Assembly (NCBI GenBank): GCA_946407725.1 | Contig: CAMJPM010000023.1 | Span: 1 to 38,372 of the forward strand | From: an uncultured Lachnospiraceae bacterium | Lineage (GTDB): Bacteria > Bacillota > Clostridia > Lachnospirales > Lachnospiraceae | Length of the DNA: 38,372 bases | Reading direction: 5' to 3' | Part shown: positions 32,313 through 38,372 of the stretch, piece after piece | Layout: each line of letters begins with the position of its first letter | Position numbering within the stretch: the first letter of the stretch is position 1 | Notes under the pieces: generated by a model | What the model saw: only the letters and a program-made list of their open reading frames with translations | The model's database searches: none | What the model was told of the DNA's origin: nothing | Program-made: the position numbers and the translations under genes

Positions 32313-33713
32313 ATGGAAAACATCACGGAATTACGCAGCATCTTTAAGGATGCGGAAAAATACACGGACAAAGAGATAACTGTTGCCGGCTGGATAAGGA
32401 CAAACAGGGACAGCAAGTCCTTTGGCTTTCTCGTTATCAGTGACGGTACCTTTTTTGCGCCCCTGCAGGTAGTTTATCACGACAGCATGGACAATTTTCA
32501 GGAGATATGCAGGCTGAACGTGGGAGCGGCGGTCATTGCAAAGGGCACCCTTGTTGCAACACCTGAAGCAAAGCAGCCCTTTGAACTCCAGGCATCGGTT
32601 ATTACCGTGGAGGGCCAGTCCACACCTGACTACCCCCTGCAGCCCAAGCGCCACAGCATGGAGTTTTTACGCACCATCACCCATCTGAGGCCCAGGACCA
32701 ATACTTTCCAGGCCGTTTTCAGGGTACGTTCCCTTATAGCCTATGCCATACACAGGTTCTTCCAGGAGAAGGATTTTGTATATGTCCACACACCGATAAT
32801 CACAGGGTCTGATGCAGAGGGTGCCGGAGAGATGTTTAAGGTTACCACGCTTCCCTTTGAGGAAATACCGGTAAATGAAGAAGGTGAGACAGACTACACC
32901 CGGGACTTTTTCGGAAAGCCCACAAATTTAACGGTTTCAGGCCAGCTTAACGGCGAGACCTTTGCCCAGGCCTTTAAGAATATCTACACCTTCGGACCCA
33001 CCTTCCGTGCTGAAAACTCCAATACCACCCGTCATGCGGCGGAATTCTGGATGATAGAGCCGGAGATAGCCTTTGCCGACCTGTCCGACGACATGGCTCT
33101 TGCGGAGGATATGATAAAGTACATAATAACCTATGTACTTGAGAATGCTCCGGAGGAAATGGCATTCTTTAACCAGTTTATCGATAAGGAGCATAAGCTC
33201 CTTGAAAGGCTTGAAAATGTAGTGAATTCGGACTTCGGGCGTATTACCTACACCGAAGCCGTGGAGCTTCTTGAAAAGAATAACGACAAATTTGAATATA
33301 AGGTGTCCTGGGGAGCGGATCTCCAGACAGAGCATGAGAGGTTTCTCACGGAAACAATATTTAAAAAGCCTGTGTTCGTGACAGATTATCCCAAAGAGAT
33401 AAAGGCCTTTTATATGAAACAGAATCCGGACGGAAAGACTGTTGCCGCCATGGACTGCCTTGTGCCGGGTATCGGGGAAATAATTGGCGGCTCCCAGAGG
33501 GAAGATGATTACGAAAAGCTTAAAAACCGCATAGAGGAGCTGGGAATGACGGAGGAACAGTACGGCTTTTATATGGATCTCCGGAAATACGGGTCCACCA
33601 GACATGCAGGCTTCGGACTGGGTTTTGAGAGGGCCGTAATGTACATAACCGGAATGGAAAATATCCGGGATGTGCTGCCCTTCCCCAGAACGGTAGGTAC
33701 CTGCGAGCTGTAA
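32313..33713 (+). CDS. asnS: Asparaginyl-tRNA synthetase
   Basis: 466 residues, full length. It charges tRNA-Asn. The N-terminal OB-fold anticodon domain ([20 protein letters not shown]) is followed by a class II core. Motif 1 lies around [20 protein letters not shown], motif 2 is [20 protein letters not shown], and motif 3 is [19 protein letters not shown] with [14 protein letters not shown] at the end. The ribosome binding site is AAGGAG. The 71-bp leader has only a small ATCCC/GGGAT hairpin and no T-box. Confidence 0.97.
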   Translation: MENITELRSIFKDAEKYTDKEITVAGWIRTNRDSKSFGFLVISDGTFFAPLQVVYHDSMDNFQEICRLNVGAAVIAKGTLVATPEAKQPFELQASVITVEGQSTPDYPLQPKRHSMEFLRTITHLRPRTNTFQAVFRVRSLIAYAIHRFFQEKDFVYVHTPIITGSDAEGAGEMFKVTTLPFEEIPVNEEGETDYTRDFFGKPTNLTVSGQLNGETFAQAFKNIYTFGPTFRAENSNTTRHAAEFWMIEPEIAFADLSDDMALAEDMIKYIITYVLENAPEEMAFFNQFIDKEHKLLERLENVVNSDFGRITYTEAVELLEKNNDKFEYKVSWGADLQTEHERFLTETIFKKPVFVTDYPKEIKAFYMKQNPDGKTVAAMDCLVPGIGEIIGGSQREDDYEKLKNRIEELGMTEEQYGFYMDLRKYGSTRHAGFGLGFERAVMYITGMENIRDVLPFPRTVGTCEL

Positions 33714-33798
33714 CAGAACCGCACCTTAGGAGTCTCCATAAATACCTGTAGAGGATCCCCGTAATCCGTATAAAGGGATGCGGGGCGGAACAGATCCC

Positions 33799-35127
33799 AT
33801 GAAGCGTATAATATCCGTATTTCTCACAATTACACTTACCTCTGCCCTTGCGTGCAATACCTTTGCTGCCCGCACTGCTCAGGATGTAAAAAAAGAGCAG
33901 GCAAAGACACAGCAGAATCTGGACGCTGCTGAGGAAGAAGCTGCGGATATCGCCAGTGAACAGGCAGAGGCAAAGGAAGAGATGGCGGAGAGCGAGGAGA
34001 AGCTTGCGCAGATAATCACCTCCGTTTCCATAATTGAGGATGAAATAAAGGCAAAGACCGATGCCGTAGAAAAGGCAAAGAAGGACTACGAGAAGGCAAA
34101 GAAAAGAGAAGAGAAACAGTATGCTGCCATGAAGCGCCGTATCAGATATATGTATGAGCACGGCGGTTCCGGCAGCCCCTATGCGGAATTCTTTTCCGGA
34201 AGCACCGATTTTGCCGATATCCTGAACAGATCCGCCTATGCGGAGGAGATATACGAATATGACAGGAACCTGCTCATTGAATATCAGGAGACCAGAAAAC
34301 AGGTTAAGGAGACGGAGATACAGCTTCAGAACGAGCTTGATGAGCTGAACGAGATAAAGACCACCTATGAGGAGGAATCCAACGAGCTGCAGAGGATTAT
34401 AAACGAACAGCGTTCAAAGGTGGAGAATTTCGGTGCCCAGCTGGCTTCTGCCAGGGCTAAAGCCGCGAAGTACAAGGAAGAGATAGCGTCCCAGAACAGG
34501 GAAATACGGCAGATAGCGGAGGCCGAGGCAGCCGCTGCCGCCGCAAAGAAGAAGGCAGAGGAAGAGGCAAGAGCGAAGAAGAAAAAGGCTGAAGAAGAGG
34601 CAAGGAAGAAAGCCGCAGAGGAAGCAGCCGCCGCCGGTAAATCGGAGGAGAAGAAGAAGAAGGAAGAATCCCAACAGGAAAGCGAAGAGGATGAATTTGA
34701 ATATGCCCCTGAGGAAGAAGGGGAATATGAGGAGGAAGAGGAAGAAGAAAAGCCCAGGCAGCATAGTTCAGGAGGAGGCGGTTCCGCAAAAGGAAATGAG
34801 ATAGCCGCCTACGCCCAGAATTTCCTTGGGAATCCCTATGTTCTGGGAGGAACCAGTCTTACCGACGGTGTGGACTGCTCCGGATTCACCCAGGCAGTTT
34901 ACTCCCATTTCGGTATTTCCATACCGAGAACGAGCTGGGAACAGCAGTCCGCAGGGCATTCCGTATCCTATTCGGAAGCCCAGCCCGGGGATATCGTCTG
35001 TTATTCCGGACATGTGGGCATTTACATAGGCAACAACACCATCTGTCACGCCTCCACACCGGAGACCGGGATTAAGCTGACCCCCGCCACATACAGGGAT
35101 ATTGTGACCATACGCAGAATCGTTTAA
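33799..35127 (+). CDS. PcsB-like secreted NlpC/P60 peptidoglycan hydrolase
   Basis: 442 residues from ATG 33799 (MKRIISVFLTITLTSALA signal peptide). An in-frame ATG at 33778 would add seven polar residues before the signal and has its purine tract touching the codon. The mature part is a long coiled coil (about 25-245). A low-complexity alternating-charge linker rich in Ala/Lys/Glu follows, then a Glu-rich segment. The C-terminus is an NlpC/P60 domain (about 330-442) with catalytic Cys360 in GVDCSGF, His in GHVGIYIG and the polar third residue in NNTICHAS. It cleaves peptide stems of peptidoglycan, probably in cell division under FtsEX-type control as known for PcsB/CwlO. FtsEX is not in the window. 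Confidence 0.93.
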   Translation: MKRIISVFLTITLTSALACNTFAARTAQDVKKEQAKTQQNLDAAEEEAADIASEQAEAKEEMAESEEKLAQIITSVSIIEDEIKAKTDAVEKAKKDYEKAKKREEKQYAAMKRRIRYMYEHGGSGSPYAEFFSGSTDFADILNRSAYAEEIYEYDRNLLIEYQETRKQVKETEIQLQNELDELNEIKTTYEEESNELQRIINEQRSKVENFGAQLASARAKAAKYKEEIASQNREIRQIAEAEAAAAAAKKKAEEEARAKKKKAEEEARKKAAEEAAAAGKSEEKKKKEESQQESEEDEFEYAPEEEGEYEEEEEEEKPRQHSSGGGGSAKGNEIAAYAQNFLGNPYVLGGTSLTDGVDCSGFTQAVYSHFGISIPRTSWEQQSAGHSVSYSEAQPGDIVCYSGHVGIYIGNNTICHASTPETGIKLTPATYRDIVTIRRIV

Positions 35128-35140
35128 ATGAGGTGAAGAT

Positions 35141-35308
35141 ATGGGTGAAAAGGATTACAACGGACATCTTTTTGACCAGCTGGCAATGCTTGATCGTCTG
35201 GAAGAGATCGCGGAAGCACAGAACGATGAACCCATGAAAAAAGCAATCGCAAAAGAGAGGAGATGGATAGAACTGAAACTGTATCAGAACCCGCCATTGA
35301 ATGAATAG
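35141..35308 (+). CDS. 55-residue small soluble protein of unknown function
   Basis: A short frame starts at ATG 35141, supported by GAGGTG 5 bases upstream, and ends with TAG at 35306-35308. The product begins MGEKDYNGHLFDQLAMLDRL and ends KLYQNPPLNE. It is probably two short helices, with no export signal. It starts 13 bases after the PcsB-like gene and is followed by a terminator, so it is the last gene of that transcript. The family is not recognised. Confidence 0.72.
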   Translation: MGEKDYNGHLFDQLAMLDRLEEIAEAQNDEPMKKAIAKERRWIELKLYQNPPLNE

Positions 35309-35345
35309 ACACGAGTAAAGAATGTCGTGAGAGTGTAATAATATG

Positions 35346-35389
35346 ACGCCGGATTCGTTGATTTAAAATGGGTCCGGTGTTATTTTTTT
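35346..35389 (+). terminator. Intrinsic terminator after the small gene
   Basis: ACGCCGGA (35346-35353) pairs with TCCGGTGT (35373-35380; one G-T pair) around a 19-base loop, followed by TATTTTTTT. It closes the transcript that ends with the 55-residue gene. Confidence 0.75.
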
Positions 35390-35508
35390 CATATATATGT
35401 GTTATTGTGTGTAACTGGCTGATTTATGTAAACTTTAAGATCCGCAGAAGGCCGGAAAACAGACGTAAATATGAGGGAAACGGCTGAAATGCGGAAGAGG
35501 GAGACAGT

Positions 35509-38372
35509 ATGAAGAAAAACTGGAAAAGCGCTCTGGCGGTACTTGTACTAGTGACATTACTCCTGCAGTCCGGAGCCCACGTAGTGTCAAATGTCCTGGA
35601 TTATGACAGGGACTACGCGATGGCCGACGACGACGTCGAATACGAGGAGCAGGAGGTGGAAGAGGATTCCAATGATGAAGAGGAATCCGGCGGTGAAGAG
35701 GACTCCGGTGAAGAGGACTCCAATGACGGGGAGGAAGCCGACAGCGGTGAAGAATCCCAGGATGAGGAACCTCAGGAAGAGGAACCTCAGGAAGAGGAAC
35801 CTCAGGAAGAAGAACCTCAGGAGGAAGAGGCTCAGGAAGAAGCGCCTCAGGAAGAAGAGGCTCAGGCAGAGGAATCCCAGGAAGAAGAAGCCCAGGTTGA
35901 TTCAGAGGAAGCCGTTGAGAACTCTGATAACGGTTCTAATGAGGGAGAAGCCGAAAGCGTTGAGTCCGGGGCTGATGAGGCCATAGAGGAAAGCGCAGAA
36001 GGAACCGGAGAAGAAACCGCAGAAGAGATATCCGGCGGATCGGAAGATACCGGAAGCGCAGATGCAGAAGCTGAGGAATCCGGAGACAAGCAAAATCAGG
36101 ATGCTGAAAGCACCGAAGCTGCAACAGCCAGTCTGGAAGAGGCTGAGGAGACAGCTACGGAAACCGCAGAGGCTGCAGAAGAAGCTTCTGAGGAAGCGCA
36201 GAAGGAAGAGGAGACGGAAGATACCGAATCCGAAGAGACAGCGGAAGAGGTTATTGCCGTTGAACTTTCAGCCAGTTATGAAGATAAGAGCGGATCCTCC
36301 ATCAAAAAGGGAGAGGATCTCGATATAGATGACAACTCTGTTATAGTGCTCAGGAATGAAGCACCTTCTATTGATGACTATGAATATGACAGCGCAAATC
36401 TGGAATTCACGGACCAGTTCGGTGAGAAGCAGGATGGCACCATTGAGGCCATCAGGAAGATTACCGAGGGTTCAAATGATTTTTATTCCTTTACAGTAGA
36501 TTATAAGGGCGGAGACAGCGACTGGATCGACATCACCGGCGATGGAGAGGTTACCTTTATTTACAAAGAGGTCGTGAAGGAAGAGCCCACAGAGGAGGCT
36601 ACGGAAGCATCCACAGAGGAAGCAACTGAGACGGCAACCGAGGCAGCAACTGAGGCAGCTACGGAAGAAGCCATCGAGAGCTCAACGGAAGCGGCTACGG
36701 AGGAGATCGAAGAAGAGACAGAGGAAGCCTCAACAGAGAGCTCCGATGAGGAAGAGGCTGAAGATACAGAGGAGACAGAGGAGACAGAAGAGACAGAAGA
36801 GACAGAAGAGACAGAAGGAGAGGAAGAAGCTTCTGAAACAGTGAGTGAAAACGAAGCTGAGGCAGAAGAAGAAAATGAGAATGACGGTCTTTCAGGTGTC
36901 GGCATCAACGGCATGGACGGAGAGGAATTCTCAGAGCTTATAGCTACAGAGGCTACAGAAGCCACAGAGACCGTAAGCGAAAATGAGGCAGAAGAGACAG
37001 AAACCGAAGCGGCAGAAGAGGAAGAGGCGGTAAGCGAGAACCAGATCGTTCTTCCTGCAGTGGACGTTGACGCAACTGTTGTGGATGAGTTCGGTGAGGC
37101 GATAGACGAGAAGTTTAACCATGTTTCCCTTGACTTTACCGGATATCTTCCGCTGGATGACCCCGACAACGCACCTGTAAAGGGTGTCCGCAAGGCGACG
37201 GGCAAGTTCCTCTTTATTACGACCTATACAGATTATAAGTATTCAAAGGCAACATATAACGGCGAGATCATAAAGGGACTTAAGAAATACAATCTTAACG
37301 GTGAGGAAGAAGAGAGCAGGAGCTTCTTAGGTGCATTTATCGCCAACATCACCGGAGCCGACAAGGATAAGGAATTCTCCTATGCTTATACAGTTGACGG
37401 TGAGAATTTCATAGCCCTTGAGGAAGATGCTACCATTACCCTGGAGTATACCCTTCCGGATGCGCAGAGAACAAGCTATGAGTACGAGGATAACGATGTC
37501 ATTGTTACAGCGATAATCCAGGATCCCACAGCTCTTCCCGATGATGCGGAGCTTAAGGTTACACCGATAACCGGCGGATCCGTGTTTAACGACGCCATCG
37601 ACAAGCTGAACAGCAATGCGGAAGCAGATGCCGGTAATGATACTACTTATGATGAAAGCAACACTCTTCTTTACGACATAAGCTTTATGGCTCCCCAGGG
37701 AGAAAACGGAGAGCTGGTGGAGATAGAGCCTGCCGAGGGTTCTGTCAAGGTAAACATCCAGTTTAAGAAGAACCAGCTTTCAGAGAAACTCGGAGCGGGT
37801 GACGGGCAGAGCATTGAGGTCAATCACTTCCCCGAAGGAACGGGTACCGTAGAAAAGCTGTCTACCGACGGCGCTTCTGTATCAGGATCAGAGGAGGTGG
37901 CCTTTTCCACTTCAAATTTTAGCCTGTTTGCATTCTGTAACTGCAGCTGTTCACTTGAGGCAGCTGTAGCATTTCAGGATGCAAATGGAAATTTTGTGGA
38001 TGCCCCTGCCGATCTTAACGGAAATTATCTCTATGCATATTTTACAGGATCAGACGGCTCCTATATCCTGTCACAGCTTAAGCGTGACTATGAGAAGATC
38101 ACAAATGTAGGCAGGAAATACTATATCTACCGGGCAAAGGAGAGCTGCATCTACCGCAAGAACTGCTGGAACAGTTATTGTAAGCAGAGTGTGCTCTGTG
38201 ATGTGGATTATACCGTGAGGCTGCTTGTCTCAACCCAGTCAGGCCAGAGTGAGGATATCGGTAATATCGACTGGATACAGAATAAGACGCTTATGGAGGT
38301 GGGTACCCCCATCACTATCGATTATGCTGTTAAAGCTATGGATTCTCCCAATGTGATAAGGGAAGGAGAGGT
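35509..38372 (+). CDS. Very large acidic repetitive secreted surface protein (3' end outside window)
   Basis: The frame is open from ATG 35509 to the window end (954 codons, no stop), with GAGG about 8 bases before the ATG. It has a signal peptide (MKKNWKSALAVLVLVTLLLQ) and then an extremely acidic Glu-rich region. This region includes (QEEE[PAS])n and (TEE)n blocks, Thr-Glu-Ala runs and VSENE motifs (about 1-500). Between them is a folded segment (about 245-350). From about 505 the protein becomes an ordered beta-rich region, including VNHFPEGTGTVEKLS and a FSTSNFSLFAF strand pair known from large clostridial surface proteins. Cys residues cluster at 810, 812, 814 and again at 880, 886, 891, 897. 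A wall or membrane anchor may lie beyond the window. Adhesion or matrix function is inferred. Confidence 0.85.
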   Translation, partial: MKKNWKSALAVLVLVTLLLQSGAHVVSNVLDYDRDYAMADDDVEYEEQEVEEDSNDEEESGGEEDSGEEDSNDGEEADSGEESQDEEPQEEEPQEEEPQEEEPQEEEAQEEAPQEEEAQAEESQEEEAQVDSEEAVENSDNGSNEGEAESVESGADEAIEESAEGTGEETAEEISGGSEDTGSADAEAEESGDKQNQDAESTEAATASLEEAEETATETAEAAEEASEEAQKEEETEDTESEETAEEVIAVELSASYEDKSGSSIKKGEDLDIDDNSVIVLRNEAPSIDDYEYDSANLEFTDQFGEKQDGTIEAIRKITEGSNDFYSFTVDYKGGDSDWIDITGDGEVTFIYKEVVKEEPTEEATEASTEEATETATEAATEAATEEAIESSTEAATEEIEEETEEASTESSDEEEAEDTEETEETEETEETEETEGEEEASETVSENEAEAEEENENDGLSGVGINGMDGEEFSELIATEATEATETVSENEAEETETEAAEEEEAVSENQIVLPAVDVDATVVDEFGEAIDEKFNHVSLDFTGYLPLDDPDNAPVKGVRKATGKFLFITTYTDYKYSKATYNGEIIKGLKKYNLNGEEEESRSFLGAFIANITGADKDKEFSYAYTVDGENFIALEEDATITLEYTLPDAQRTSYEYEDNDVIVTAIIQDPTALPDDAELKVTPITGGSVFNDAIDKLNSNAEADAGNDTTYDESNTLLYDISFMAPQGENGELVEIEPAEGSVKVNIQFKKNQLSEKLGAGDGQSIEVNHFPEGTGTVEKLSTDGASVSGSEEVAFSTSNFSLFAFCNCSCSLEAAVAFQDANGNFVDAPADLNGNYLYAYFTGSDGSYILSQLKRDYEKITNVGRKYYIYRAKESCIYRKNCWNSYCKQSVLCDVDYTVRLLVSTQSGQSEDIGNIDWIQNKTLMEVGTPITIDYAVKAMDSPNVIREGE
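35758..35895 (+). repeat. 15-bp tandem repeat encoding Q-E-E-E-P/A/S units
   Basis: About nine copies of a 15-bp unit of the type CAGGAAGAGGAACCT lie in frame inside the large surface-protein gene. CCTCAG or a variant recurs every 15 bp from 35770 to 35890. Such repeats can change in number by slippage and alter stalk length. Confidence 0.9.
36766..36819 (+). repeat. 9-bp tandem repeat encoding T-E-E units
   Basis: Six in-frame copies of ACAGAAGAG or ACAGAGGAG occur at 36766, 36775, 36784, 36793, 36802 and 36811 in the acidic stalk of the large surface protein. The last copy is slightly diverged. Confidence 0.9.

Noticed and set aside
35591..35986. Arg/Lys-rich frame, and the Ser-rich minus frame at 36561-37205
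   Set aside because: Both are by-products of the Glu-rich codon repeats in the true frame starting at 35509.

Overview
The window looks like chromosomal DNA of an anaerobic Bacillota, most likely a member of the Lachnospiraceae. This is inferred from strong AGGAGG-type ribosome binding sites, moderate GC, a high-molecular-weight rubredoxin, a PTS-dependent dihydroxyacetone kinase, Firmicute families (YuiD/DUF212, DUF1934), and a large acidic surface protein with VSENE repeats. No rRNA, tRNA, CRISPR array or complete insertion sequence was found. Housekeeping genes (mfd, hup, asnS, ispE, galU) are interspersed with accessory loci.

Region 1 (1-3107) is an accessory island that looks more AT-rich than its surroundings. 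It holds two perfect hairpins, a 30-bp-period direct repeat, a seven-unit tandem array with an exact 64-bp period, a PD-(D/E)XK-type nuclease-like gene, a structured intergenic segment, and an overlapping HTH/nucleotidyltransferase pair that resembles a toxin-antitoxin module. mfd follows (3118-6639), then a 49-codon antisense small gene (6645-6794) and a strongly expressed-looking exported protein (7061-7849) with a clear promoter and terminator.

Region 2 (8017-14392) is an exopolysaccharide/nucleotide-sugar cluster. An MNT-type minimal nucleotidyltransferase without a HEPN partner is followed 6 bases later by an unusual membrane-anchored WecG/TagA glycosyltransferase, then manC-manA (overlapping), a flavin reductase-rubredoxin fusion and a UDP-glucose dehydrogenase. 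galU, at 29681-30571, would supply the substrate of the dehydrogenase.

Region 3 (14536-21189): an isolated flagellin-like protein and the minus-strand genes converge on a 149-bp element that folds into a closed four-way junction with three arms. On the minus strand, in order of transcription, are an acyl-CoA ligase-like gene, a sodium:solute symporter, metY, hup and a thrH-like phosphatase.

Region 4 (21487-27599): dhaK-dhaL-dhaM with a promoter and terminator, then a DUF212 membrane protein whose consensus promoter places the transcription start on the start codon (candidate leaderless mRNA). Two tandem membrane-bound GGDEF proteins follow.

Region 5 (27641-35308): ispE, a GntR/FCD regulator, DUF1934, galU, a small membrane protein, a trigger-factor-like lipoprotein foldase, asnS, a PcsB-like NlpC/P60 hydrolase and a 55-codon small gene. 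A terminator closes this block. Region 6 (35509 to the end) is the first 954 codons of a very large, highly acidic, repetitive secreted protein that runs off the window.
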